The position numbers and the translations under genes are program-made. A DNA stretch of 64,000 nt from Janibacter hoylei PVAS-1 (GTDB lineage Bacteria; Actinomycetota; Actinomycetes; Actinomycetales; Dermatophilaceae), in NCBI RefSeq assembly GCF_000297495.1, contig NZ_ALWX01000051.1, positions 59,164 through 123,163 on the forward strand, read 5' to 3'. The notes beneath the pieces were generated by a model. It was not told the DNA's origin. It ran no database searches and saw only the letters and a program-made list of their open reading frames with translations. Numbering within the stretch: position 1 is the stretch's first letter; each line of letters begins with the position of its first letter. This document shows, one piece after another, positions 30,245 through 38,975 of this stretch.

Positions 30245-32911
30245 GTGAGTCGACTACTGCTGCTAGACGGACACTCCCTGGCCTACCGCGCCTTCTTCGC
30301 GCTCCCTGCCGAAAACTTCTCGACGAGCACGGGGCAGCACACCAACGGTGTGTACGGCTTCGTCGCGATGCTCATCAATGTGCTGCGGGACGAGGACCCC
30401 ACCCACGTCGCGGTGGCCTTCGACGTCTCCCGGGCGACCTTCCGCAGCGAGGAGTACGCGGAGTACAAGGCCGGCCGCAGCGCGACCCCCGACGCCTTCT
30501 CCGGGCAGATCCCGCTGCTCAAGGAGGTGCTCGACGCGCTCAACATCACGTACGTCGAGCTCGAGGGCTTCGAGGCGGACGACATCATCGCGACGCTGGC
30601 CACCCAGGGGCGCGAGGCCGGCATGGACGTGCTCATCTGCTCCGGTGACCGCGACACGCTCCAGCTCGTCGACGAGCGCACGACGGTCCTCTACCCGCGC
30701 AAGGGTGTCTCCGACCTCGTGCGGATGACGCCCGAGGCGGTCACCGACAAGTACGGGGTCGGCCCCGATCGCTACAGCGATCTCGCCGCGCTCGTCGGCG
30801 AGACGAGCGACAACCTGCCCGGTGTCCCCGGCGTCGGCCCCAAGACGGCGGCAAAGTGGATCAACGCCCACGGCGACCTGCAGGGCATCGTCGCCTCGGT
30901 CGACCAGATCGGCGGCAAGGCCGGCCAGTCGCTGCGCGACCACCTCGACCAGGTCCTGCGCAACCGCCGGCTCAACGCCCTGCTGCGCGACGTCGACCTG
31001 CCGGTCGGCGTGGACGACGTCGTCCGACGCGGGTGGGACCGCGAGCAGGTCCACACGCTCTTCGACAGCCTCGAGTTCCGGGTGCTGCGCGACCGGCTCT
31101 TCACGACCTTCGACACCGCCGAGTCCGAGGTCAGTGGCGGCGTCGAGGTCGACGGGCGGGCGCTCGCTGCCGGCGAGGTGCGCACGTGGCTCGACGAGCA
31201 CGCGGGTGAGCGGCTCGGGCTCGACGTCGTCGGTGACTGGGGGCGCGGCCGGGGTGACGTCCGCGGTCTGGCCCTGGCCACGGCCGAAGGGGAGGCCGCC
31301 TACGTCGACGTCGTCGAGATCAGCGGCCAGGACGAGGCTGCGCTGCGCGACTGGCTCGCCGACGCCGACCGGCCCAAGGTCCTGCACGACGCCAAGGGCC
31401 CGATGCTCGCACTGGCCACGGCCGGTCTGCCGCTGGCGGGCCTCGCGGTCGACACCGCGATCGCGGCCTACCTCGTCCGGCCGGACCAGCGCTCCTACGA
31501 CCTCGCCGACCTCGCGGTGCGACACCTCGGTCGCGATCTCGGGGGAGACGACGCGGAGGTCGACCAGGGGATGCTCGACTTCGCGACCGACGACTCCTCG
31601 GCCGGTCGTGAGGCCATGGTGCGCGCGGCGGCCGCGGTCGAGCTCGCGCCGCTCCTCGAGGCCCAGGTGGAGGAGACCGGCGGCAGCCGGCTCATGCGCG
31701 AGGTGGAGCTGCCCGTCGTGGGGGTGCTCGCCGCCATGGAGACGGCGGGCATCGCGGTCGACTCCGAGGCGCTGACCGACCTCGAGGCGCAGTTCGCCGA
31801 CAAGGTCGCGACGGCCCAGGCGGACGCGTGGGCGGCCATCGGGGACGAGCAGATCAACCTCGGCTCGCCCAAGCAGCTGCAGGCCGTCCTCTTCGACACC
31901 CTCGGCCTGCCCAAGACCCGCAAGACCAAGACGGGGTACACGACCGACGCGGACGCGCTGGCAGATCTCCACGCCAAGACCGAGCACCCCTTCCTCGAGG
32001 CGCTCCTGCGCCACCGCGATGCGACGCGGCTGCGGGTGACCGTCGAGGGGCTCATCAAGTCGGTCGCCGACGACGGGCGCATCCACACGACGTACCAGCA
32101 GACGATCGCCGCGACCGGCCGGCTGTCGTCGACCGACCCCAACCTGCAAAACATCCCGATCCGGACCGAGGAGGGCCGGCGCATCCGCGAGGTCTTCGTC
32201 GTCGGACCCGGCCACGAGTCGCTGATGTCGGCCGACTACAGCCAGATCGAGATGCGGGTCATGGCCCACCTGTCCGGCGACGAGGGGCTCATCGAGGCCT
32301 TCCGCACCGGTGAGGACCTCCACCGCTTCGTCGGCGCGCGGGTCTTCGGCGTGGAGCCCGATGGCGTGACGGCCGAGATGCGCAGCAAGGTCAAGGCCAT
32401 GTCCTACGGCCTGGCCTACGGGCTGAGCGCCTTCGGCCTGTCCAAGCAGCTGGGCATCTCCACGGGCGAGGCGACCGACCTCATGGACGAGTACTTCGAG
32501 CGCTTCGGAGGCGTGCGCGACTACCTCGAGGAGGTCGTCGACCGGGCTCGGGCGACCGGCTACACCGAGACGATGCTCGGTCGTCGCCGCTACCTGCCCG
32601 ACCTGACCAGCGACAACCGGCAGCGACGTCAGATGGCCGAGCGGATGGCGCTCAACGCACCGATCCAGGGCTCGGCGGCCGACATCATGAAGCTGGCGAT
32701 GCTCCGGGTCGACCGGGCCCTCGGCGAGGGAGAGCTCAGCTCACGCGTGCTCCTGCAGGTGCACGACGAGCTCGTCATCGAGGTGGCCGCCGGCGAGGAC
32801 GCGGCGGTCGAGGCACTCGTGCGCGAGGAGATGGGGCGCGCCGTCGACATGGACGTCCCGCTGGACGTGTCGGTCGGTCGGGGACGCAGCTGGCACGACG
32901 CCGCCCACTGA
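30245..32911 (+). CDS. polA: DNA polymerase I
   Basis: Repair and Okazaki-fragment polymerase, 888 residues. The 5'-3' exonuclease domain (1-290) has LLLDGHSLAYRAF, EGFEADDIIATLA and GDRDTLQLV, with the GVPGVGPKTA helix-hairpin-helix. The middle domain lacks the acidic triad of a proofreading 3'-5' exonuclease, as usual in actinobacteria. Polymerase motifs: MSADYSQIEMRV (A), the KAMSYGLAYGLS O-helix, and QVHDELVIEV (C). GTG start right after a -10 box. Ends 37 bases before the convergent FkbM gene. Confidence 0.97.
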   Translation: MSRLLLLDGHSLAYRAFFALPAENFSTSTGQHTNGVYGFVAMLINVLRDEDPTHVAVAFDVSRATFRSEEYAEYKAGRSATPDAFSGQIPLLKEVLDALNITYVELEGFEADDIIATLATQGREAGMDVLICSGDRDTLQLVDERTTVLYPRKGVSDLVRMTPEAVTDKYGVGPDRYSDLAALVGETSDNLPGVPGVGPKTAAKWINAHGDLQGIVASVDQIGGKAGQSLRDHLDQVLRNRRLNALLRDVDLPVGVDDVVRRGWDREQVHTLFDSLEFRVLRDRLFTTFDTAESEVSGGVEVDGRALAAGEVRTWLDEHAGERLGLDVVGDWGRGRGDVRGLALATAEGEAAYVDVVEISGQDEAALRDWLADADRPKVLHDAKGPMLALATAGLPLAGLAVDTAIAAYLVRPDQRSYDLADLAVRHLGRDLGGDDAEVDQGMLDFATDDSSAGREAMVRAAAAVELAPLLEAQVEETGGSRLMREVELPVVGVLAAMETAGIAVDSEALTDLEAQFADKVATAQADAWAAIGDEQINLGSPKQLQAVLFDTLGLPKTRKTKTGYTTDADALADLHAKTEHPFLEALLRHRDATRLRVTVEGLIKSVADDGRIHTTYQQTIAATGRLSSTDPNLQNIPIRTEEGRRIREVFVVGPGHESLMSADYSQIEMRVMAHLSGDEGLIEAFRTGEDLHRFVGARVFGVEPDGVTAEMRSKVKAMSYGLAYGLSAFGLSKQLGISTGEATDLMDEYFERFGGVRDYLEEVVDRARATGYTETMLGRRRYLPDLTSDNRQRRQMAERMALNAPIQGSAADIMKLAMLRVDRALGEGELSSRVLLQVHDELVIEVAAGEDAAVEALVREEMGRAVDMDVPLDVSVGRGRSWHDAAH

Positions 32912-32947
32912 CCTGACCCCGGTGCGGCCGTCGTGGTCGCCGTCCGC

Positions 32948-33826
32948 TCAGCCGAGGGCGATGAGCACGTCCTGGCAGATGGGGGCATCGGCTCCACCGA
33001 GCGGGCGGCCGAAGCGCACGATGCGGGCGCCCGGCACGATCGAGCGGACGAGCGCGAGGGCCTCGAGGTTGGCGCCCGAGGACTCGCGGCCGAGCCCGAC
33101 CTCGAGGAGCAGGTACCGGCTGCGCGCGAGCGTCTCGCGGGCGCCGCGCAGGGCCTCGACCTCGAAGCCCTCCACGTCGATCTTGAGCAGGTCGATGCGG
33201 GGGAGGTCGGCGGTGATCTCGTCGAGCGTCAGGACGTCCACATCGACGGTCAGCTCCGGGTCGTAGTCCTCCACCTCACCGGGTCGCAGGGTCGCCATGA
33301 CGCTGACGTGGTGGCGGTGCAGGGTCATCACCGCCCGCTCCTCCCCGACGGCCACCTGGTGGGAGCGCGCGACGGGGAAACCGGCAAGGTTGTGCCGGAG
33401 CTTGGCGTGCGTGTCCGGGTCCGGCTCGACGGAGACGATCTGCGCGTCGGGGACGAAGGCGCGGGTCGCCGCGGCGAACTGCCCGACGTTGGCTCCCACG
33501 TCGACGACGACGGGGGCAGGGGTCCCGTCGAGGACGGCCGGCACGACGACGACATCGTGGACGTCGAGCAGGCAGGTCTGGAAGGTGCCGAGGTCGAGAG
33601 GACTCGTCGCGCGGAAGTGCACGTCGCCGGCCCGGACCGTCGCGGTGCGCCCGGCCTGGAGTGCGGGCAGCGCTGCGGCCTTGCTCGCGAGGAAGGCCGC
33701 CCGCTCTCGCGCCCCCCACCGGTGGAGATGCAGGGTCTCGCGGTCGAGGGCGACGGAGCGGCCCACGTAGAAGCGGACCCACAGGGCCGCCTTGCCCCAG
33801 CGTGTCCGGGGGGTGGACGCGGTCAT
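32948..33826 (-). CDS. FkbM-family methyltransferase
   Basis: SAM-dependent methyltransferase, 292 residues. The SAM motif VVVDVGANVGQFAA is near residue 117, followed by VSVEPDPDTHAKLRHNL and the family segment RIDLLKIDVEGFEVEALRGA. FkbM-type enzymes usually O-methylate sugars of glycans or antibiotics. It overlaps the nucleotidyltransferase gene by 4 bases, and that overlaps the acyltransferase, giving a three-gene envelope-glycan operon (minus strand). Convergent with polA. Confidence 0.88.
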   Translation of the reverse strand: MTASTPRTRWGKAALWVRFYVGRSVALDRETLHLHRWGARERAAFLASKAAALPALQAGRTATVRAGDVHFRATSPLDLGTFQTCLLDVHDVVVVPAVLDGTPAPVVVDVGANVGQFAAATRAFVPDAQIVSVEPDPDTHAKLRHNLAGFPVARSHQVAVGEERAVMTLHRHHVSVMATLRPGEVEDYDPELTVDVDVLTLDEITADLPRIDLLKIDVEGFEVEALRGARETLARSRYLLLEVGLGRESSGANLEALALVRSIVPGARIVRFGRPLGGADAPICQDVLIALG

Positions 33827-34851
33827 AGGGCGCTCCCTTCGTCATCAGGTGTGTCGTCGGTGGTGACATGGGTGCCGTCGGCGACGGCACGGCCCCGCAG
33901 GCTCCTCCGGTCAGCCACGACGACCCCGGCGCCGACGACGCTGTCGCGCACCAGCGCTCCGTCCCCGACCACGACGTCGTCGAGAAGGATGCTGTCGACG
34001 ACCCTGGCCCCGGCTCCCACCCGCACGCCGGCTCCGGTCGACGACCGGACGACCTCGGCGCCGTCGGCGATCAGCGTCCCGGGTGAGACCGGGTCGATGC
34101 TCGTCCCGGAGGGCACCACGCCGGCCGCGGTCCCGTCGAGCAGGGCGAGGTGGGCGCCGAGCAGCGCCGTGGGGGAGCCGATGTCGGCGAACCACGCCTC
34201 GGCCCGGTGGGCGACGACCAGGGCACCGTCCCCGATGAGCGCGGGGAGCAGGTCGCGCTCCCACGACTGCACGCCCCCGGTGGCGAGTCCTTCGAGCACC
34301 CGCGGCCGCACGACGTAGGTCCCGGCGTTGACCAGGGTCCCGGGCGGTCCCGGGACCTTTTCGCGGAAGCCGACGACCCGCCGGCCGTCGTCAGCGACGT
34401 CGACCGTGCCGAAGGGAGCGGGGTCGTCGGCCGCGCGCACGTGGAGCACCACGTCGGTTCCGTCGTGCCCCGCAGCGCACTGGAGCGCCAGGTCGTGGCC
34501 GGTGAGGAGGTCGCCGTTGGCGACGACGACCTGCTCGTCCCGGTCGGGGGCGAGCGCCTCGAGGGCGGCGAGCAGGGCGCCGCCGGTGCCGAGGGGGGTG
34601 CCCTCGTCGTGCGTGTGCACGTCGAGCCCGTCCACCGGGTGGCTCACGACGTGGTCCCGGACGAGGTCGGCGTGGGTGGCCGTCGCGAGGACGACGTGCC
34701 GGACGCCCGCGTCGGCGAGCCGCCGGAGCTGGAGGTCGATGACGGGGACGCCTGCGACGGGCAGCAGGTGCTTGGGGCGGGTCAGGGTCAGCGGGTGCAT
34801 GCGGGTGCCGAGGCCTCCGACGAGGAGGACGGCGGCCCGCGGCGGGGTCAT
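33823..34851 (-). CDS. Sugar-phosphate nucleotidyltransferase with left-handed beta-helix tail
   Basis: 342 residues. The nucleotidyltransferase domain starts LLVGGLGTRMHPLTLTRPKHLLPV, the NTP-binding GGxGTR loop and Lys, with Asp in VVANGDLLTGH. The C-terminal part (about residues 245-330) has hexapeptide-like turns (VRVGAGARVVDSILLDDVVVGDG). Closest in style to GDP-mannose pyrophosphorylases or HddC-type heptose-1-P guanylyltransferases; the exact sugar cannot be told. It could provide the missing nucleotidyl step for the heptose genes at 55-57 kb (inference). ATGA overlaps on both sides. Confidence 0.83.
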   Translation of the reverse strand: MTPPRAAVLLVGGLGTRMHPLTLTRPKHLLPVAGVPVIDLQLRRLADAGVRHVVLATATHADLVRDHVVSHPVDGLDVHTHDEGTPLGTGGALLAALEALAPDRDEQVVVANGDLLTGHDLALQCAAGHDGTDVVLHVRAADDPAPFGTVDVADDGRRVVGFREKVPGPPGTLVNAGTYVVRPRVLEGLATGGVQSWERDLLPALIGDGALVVAHRAEAWFADIGSPTALLGAHLALLDGTAAGVVPSGTSIDPVSPGTLIADGAEVVRSSTGAGVRVGAGARVVDSILLDDVVVGDGALVRDSVVGAGVVVADRRSLRGRAVADGTHVTTDDTPDDEGSAL

Positions 34852-36872
34852 TCGGGTAGCGGGTCGCCGTTGGCGGCGTCCCGCACCCGGGGGGCGAGCC
34901 AGGACCAGACCTGGGGCCCGGACTCGCGCGTGACGTGGAGGTAGTCCTCGTAGAGGGGGGTGCCGTTGATGCCGTCGTGGTAGCCGTCACCGCAGAGGAA
35001 GGAGTTCTGGTCGATCGTCTGGATGTCGTTGTCGTCGGCCCACGCCCGGGAGAGGTCGTTGACCCGCTCGACGGCGATGTCGTCGTTGAAGCGCGTGACC
35101 TCCGCGTCGACGCCGAAGTCCGGGACCCGGTGGCAGGCGAGGTTGACCATGACGACGCGGCGGTCGCCCGGGGCCTTGTCGATGGCCTGCAGGAGCCGGT
35201 CGTACCCGCGCTCGACGTAGTCCTCGTAGGCGCTGGAGCGGAAGTCGAGGCGGGAGCCGTCGATGTCCCGGTCCGCGACCAGGCTCTGGCTGACGAAGAT
35301 CACGACGACGTCGGGGTCGTCGTCGGTGACGGCCTGGGTGAGCTGCTCGCGCCAGTCCGCGCAGTCGGGGTTGATCGGGTCGGGGGCGTCACCGCGGTAG
35401 CGGGCCTCGGGGAAGAGGTCGCAGCCGGGGTTGGTGTAGTCCCCGACGGTGAGGTCCGGGTAGGTCCCCTTGGGGTAGAACTTCGCGTAGCTCGCCGGGA
35501 TGGAGTTGCCGATGAGCAGGGCTCGCTGGGTGGTGTCGCCCGCGATGTACGGGGGAGCGGTGTAGGCGATGTTGGACGTCACGTCGCCCGAGACGACCGC
35601 CTGGCTGGCGCCGACCGGCAGCGCCACGGCGCCTGCGACGACCGCCACCGCAGCTGTCGCGCCCGCTGCCGCACCGACGCGTGGGAAGCGCGGCACGAGG
35701 ACCTTGAGGCCGTGCCGGCGGATCGGCTGCTCGACGAGCAGGTAGGACAGCGTGGCGACGACGAAGGAGAGCACGATCTGCACGTAGGCCCGCACGAGGG
35801 GGTCGACGTCGACGAGCAGCTGGTTGGAGTAGACGAGGATCGGCCAGTGCCACAGGTAGAGGCCGTAGCTGATGAGACCGACCCGGCGCAGGGGCTCCCA
35901 GGACAGCAGCTTCTGGACGGGGTTGGTCTCCCAGCTGGCCGCGGCGACGACGACGACGGCGACGAGCACGCACAGCACGAGCAGGCCGCCGCGGAAGAGC
36001 ACGGCGGGTGCCTGGGTGCGGGCGACGAGGGCGACGACCACGAGCGCCAGCGCGGCGGGAGCGAGCAGGCGCGCGATGCGGTCGGTGCGGGCCGTCACGG
36101 CCGACGGGGCGCGTGCCGTGCCGCTGCGGAGCGCGAGCACGCCGGCGACCGCTCCGACGAGCAGCTCGAAGGCGCGGGTGTCGGTGCCGTAGTAGACGCG
36201 CGACGGCTCCAGCCCGGGGGTGTAGAGCAGGGCCATGAGGGCCGCGGACACCAGGGCGAGCCCGCCGAGCACCATCGCCACCCGGGTGCGCTTGCCGACG
36301 AGACGCAGCAGGAGCAGCAGCAGGAGCGGGTAGAGGATGTAGAACTGCTCCTCCACCGACAGCGACCAGGCATGGCGCAGGGGCGAGGGCGTCGCGAGGG
36401 TCGCGAAATAGGCCTCGTCGCTGGCGTACATGCGCCAGTTGGCCACGTAGAAGATCGTGCTGAGCACGTCGTCGGCGACGGCATCACGGCGCGCCGGCAG
36501 ACCGATGAACCGGGCGGCCAGGAGGACGGCGGCGAGGACGACGAAGAGCGCGGGCAGCAGGCGACGAGCCCGGGCGAGCCAGAAGCCGAGCAGGTCGACC
36601 CGCCCGGTGCTCGTGCGCTCGCGCAGGAGCAGGCTCGTGATGAGGAAGCCCGAGATGACGAAGAAGATGTCGACGCCGAGCCACCCGCCCGGCAGCCACT
36701 TCTCGTTGACGTGACCCACGACGACGGCGACCACGGCGATGGCCCGCAGGCCGTCGATGGCGGGTCGGTAGGCCAGACGGAGATGTCCTTCCGCCTGCCG
36801 GGTCGTCGGCCGCAGGCGCGCGGGCGCACGAGAGGTCCGGCGCCGCAGCGCTCTGGGGTCAGGGAGTCTCAT
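34848..36872 (-). CDS. Acyltransferase-3 membrane protein with SGNH domain (OafA-like)
   Basis: 674 residues. An acyltransferase-3 domain (about 35-400, ten or so helices) starts YRPAIDGLRAIAVVAVVVGHV and contains WSLSVEEQFYILYPLLL. A C-terminal periplasmic SGNH domain follows (about 450-674): block I reads ALLIGNSIPAS, with Asn in place of the usual GDS Asp, and the catalytic Asp-His region is DGYHDGINGTPLYEDYLHVT. Probably O-acetylates an exported polysaccharide. First gene of the minus-strand operon with the nucleotidyltransferase and FkbM. Confidence 0.88.
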   Translation of the reverse strand: MRLPDPRALRRRTSRAPARLRPTTRQAEGHLRLAYRPAIDGLRAIAVVAVVVGHVNEKWLPGGWLGVDIFFVISGFLITSLLLRERTSTGRVDLLGFWLARARRLLPALFVVLAAVLLAARFIGLPARRDAVADDVLSTIFYVANWRMYASDEAYFATLATPSPLRHAWSLSVEEQFYILYPLLLLLLLRLVGKRTRVAMVLGGLALVSAALMALLYTPGLEPSRVYYGTDTRAFELLVGAVAGVLALRSGTARAPSAVTARTDRIARLLAPAALALVVVALVARTQAPAVLFRGGLLVLCVLVAVVVVAAASWETNPVQKLLSWEPLRRVGLISYGLYLWHWPILVYSNQLLVDVDPLVRAYVQIVLSFVVATLSYLLVEQPIRRHGLKVLVPRFPRVGAAAGATAAVAVVAGAVALPVGASQAVVSGDVTSNIAYTAPPYIAGDTTQRALLIGNSIPASYAKFYPKGTYPDLTVGDYTNPGCDLFPEARYRGDAPDPINPDCADWREQLTQAVTDDDPDVVVIFVSQSLVADRDIDGSRLDFRSSAYEDYVERGYDRLLQAIDKAPGDRRVVMVNLACHRVPDFGVDAEVTRFNDDIAVERVNDLSRAWADDNDIQTIDQNSFLCGDGYHDGINGTPLYEDYLHVTRESGPQVWSWLAPRVRDAANGDPLPE

Positions 36873-36924
36873 GGGTGGTGGTCTCGTTCTGCTGCACTCG
36901 ACGAATCACAACACAACTCGTGAG

Positions 36925-36930
36925 TAGCAT
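36925..36930 (+). promoter_or_regulatory. -10 box, probably leaderless gene at 36937
   Basis: TAGCAT ends 6 bases before ATG 36937, in an AT-rich patch between divergent genes. Confidence 0.5.
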
Positions 36931-36936
36931 GGGCGC

Positions 36937-37602
36937 ATGGTGACTGACACTACCCCCCAGGGACCCTCGCCGCTCCGGGTCGCTCGAGGTCTCGTCCTCC
37001 TGCTCGCGGCGCTGCTGCTCATCGCAGCCATCTACTACTACTTCGTCCCGGTGCAGGTGGCCTCGAAGGAGGGCGTCTTCGGGTGCGGGAGCGCCTCCAA
37101 CCCGCCGAGCGCGGACAAGGACGGGTTCCAGTTCGGCGCCTGCCAGAAGACTGCGGTGATCAACCAGTTCCGCACCTACGCCCTCCTCGCCGGGGCCGCG
37201 GCGACCGCTCTCGCGGCCTTCCTTGTCTTCCGGTCGCCCCGGTCGGACTGGGAGGACGACGACATCAACCTCGGTCGCGACGGTGACTCCCGTCGGGGCG
37301 ACCGAGGTGCACGTGACCTGCGCGCTGCCCGCTCCGAGCGGAGCGAGCGTTCCGAGCGCGCCGAGTCGCGCGAGCTGCGAGGCGCCCGGCGCGAGGACCG
37401 GCCCCGTGCGGCCGAGGTCGACGACGAGCCGCGGACGAGCGCCCGCGACGAGCCGCGGACGAGCGCGACGGACGACTGGGAGGAGCAGGTCAGCGAGGCT
37501 GCGCCCTCGCGGTCGACGCGGCGTGGGGACGACTTCCTCGACGACGAGATCCAGGACGAGGCGCCGCGACGCGCCCGCCGTCGCCGGGACGACGACTTCT
37601 GA
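36937..37602 (+). CDS. Small two-helix membrane protein with charged repeat tail, unknown
   Basis: 221 residues. Two membrane helices (about 18-38 and 86-105) flank an outer loop with two cysteines (FGCGS and GACQK) that could form a disulfide. The cytoplasmic tail (about 110-221) is highly charged and repetitive (RSERSERSERAES, then two copies of DEPRTSA). I do not recognise the family. ATG follows a -10 box at leaderless spacing. Convergent with the flippase gene. Ends in an Arg/Asp-rich stretch. Confidence 0.7.
   Translation: MVTDTTPQGPSPLRVARGLVLLLAALLLIAAIYYYFVPVQVASKEGVFGCGSASNPPSADKDGFQFGACQKTAVINQFRTYALLAGAAATALAAFLVFRSPRSDWEDDDINLGRDGDSRRGDRGARDLRAARSERSERSERAESRELRGARREDRPRAAEVDDEPRTSARDEPRTSATDDWEEQVSEAAPSRSTRRGDDFLDDEIQDEAPRRARRRRDDDF
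37423..37466 (+). repeat. Two-copy 24-base in-frame direct repeat
   Basis: The same 20 bases occur at 37423-37442 and 37447-37466, a period of 24 bases, encoding DEPRTSA twice in the charged tail of the two-helix membrane protein. Confidence 0.85.
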
Positions 37603-37629
37603 CCGACACCTTCGGGGTTCGCCGGCCTC

Positions 37630-38850
37630 TCAGGGGCGGTCCACCTCGGCGCCCGGCTCGCCTCCACGAAGGACGAGCCGGGCGCTGCCCATGAGGGCGA
37701 CGAGTGCCGCGACGCCGGCGTACGTGCCGACGACCGGGGAGACCGTGGTGACGTCGCCGAGCAGCAGGGCGCCGGCGCCCACGAGGGTCCCTGCGAGAGC
37801 CACGACGGTCAACCCGCGGTGACCGCGGGCCATCTCGGCGAAGAGCAGGACCTGGCACAGGGCCCAGAGCGTCCCGAGGGCGGTGAAGGCGGGCAGCAAC
37901 CCGGCCGCATCGAGGTACTCGGTGCCGCCGAGGACGCGGACGAGCTGCTCGGGCACGACCCCGACGACCAGGATCCCGACGGCGCCCAGCCCGAGGACCA
38001 GGCCGAGGGCGGCGAAGACCGGCCGGCGCCCGGCCCCGCGGCTGGCCACCGGCACGAGCGTGAGCGCCACGAACTGGGTGCCCCAGAAGACGACCTTGCC
38101 GAAGAGGCCGGCGAAGGCGTACGCCCCCGCATCGTGCGCGGTGAGCAGGTGCCGGGCCAGCAGCACGTCGGTGCTCGTCATGGCGAGGAGGACCGCAAGG
38201 GTGCCGTTCGAGGTGAGCAGCTCGCGCACGAGGCCCATCTCGAGACGACGCCATCGCTGCACGTGTCGACGGGCGAGCCACAGCGACATGAGGGCCGGTG
38301 CCCATGCCGCGAGGACGAGCCACCCGAAGACCCCGACGACGCCGGCGCCCGTGGCCGCGGCGGCGATGGCCGAGAGCACGCGCGCGCTCGAGATGGCCAC
38401 GTAGACCGCTGCGAGGGCGGCGAACCGGCGGTGCCCGAGGAGCAGCCCCTGGGCGGCCCCCGTGAGGGTGTACGCCGGCATCATCAGCGCGACGAGCACC
38501 ATCGCGGCGGGGGAGCCGAGGTGGAAGGCATGGGCGACGAAGGGAGCCAGAGCCACGGTGAGGAGGGCGAGGGTGCCGCCGACGACGAGCGAGAGCCCGA
38601 TGCCGGAGCGGTGGGCGTGCCCACGAGCCTGGTGGGCGGCCACGACGACCTGGAAGGCGCTCGCCGGCAGGGAGAGGAAGATCGCCGTGTTGTTCACCGC
38701 CGAGAAGGCGCCGAAGTCGGCGGGCCCGAGGGATCGGGACACCAGGAGGACGAAGGCATAGCCGAGGACATTGCTCAGGCCCATGCAGACCCCGAGCAGC
38801 CAGCCGCTCGAGCCCACCGTCTTCGTCCTCGGCTCCGCCGAGGCGCTCAC
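37630..38850 (-). CDS. Polysaccharide flippase (Wzx/MATE-type)
   Basis: 406 residues with about twelve hydrophobic helices. The start GWLLGVCMGLSNVLGYAFVLLVSRSLGPADFGAFSAV is typical of oligosaccharide flippases (polysaccharide biosynthesis/MurJ-like superfamily), which turn lipid-linked glycans across the membrane. ATG start with no overlapping gene. Transcribed away from the large glycosyltransferase gene at 38976 and likely serves the same glycan pathway. Confidence 0.85.
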   Translation of the reverse strand: MSASAEPRTKTVGSSGWLLGVCMGLSNVLGYAFVLLVSRSLGPADFGAFSAVNNTAIFLSLPASAFQVVVAAHQARGHAHRSGIGLSLVVGGTLALLTVALAPFVAHAFHLGSPAAMVLVALMMPAYTLTGAAQGLLLGHRRFAALAAVYVAISSARVLSAIAAAATGAGVVGVFGWLVLAAWAPALMSLWLARRHVQRWRRLEMGLVRELLTSNGTLAVLLAMTSTDVLLARHLLTAHDAGAYAFAGLFGKVVFWGTQFVALTLVPVASRGAGRRPVFAALGLVLGLGAVGILVVGVVPEQLVRVLGGTEYLDAAGLLPAFTALGTLWALCQVLLFAEMARGHRGLTVVALAGTLVGAGALLLGDVTTVSPVVGTYAGVAALVALMGSARLVLRGGEPGAEVDRP

Positions 38851-38975
38851 ATCCGTCCCCTCTCCTCCGCGGACGCGGCAACCCTACCTGTGGGTACGGT
38901 CGGGGCCCTCTCGCGTTACGCTGCTCGCCACGGGACCACCGGGTCCCGCCGATGTCCCCTGCCGATGGAGAGTCC

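Noticed and set aside
28329..30248. 639-residue plus-strand frame opposite the GT-C-like and thioesterase genes
   Set aside because: Gly/Arg/Asp-rich shadow of well supported minus-strand genes with membrane helices and an HGG hotdog motif.
34935..36923. 662-residue plus-strand frame opposite the SGNH acyltransferase
   Set aside because: Composition of a GC shadow (Glu/Val/Asp/Gly runs); the minus strand encodes a recognisable acyltransferase.
37330..37480. CRISPR-like repeats in the charged tail
   Set aside because: Only two 20-base copies, in frame and without spacers; they are an intragenic low-complexity repeat.
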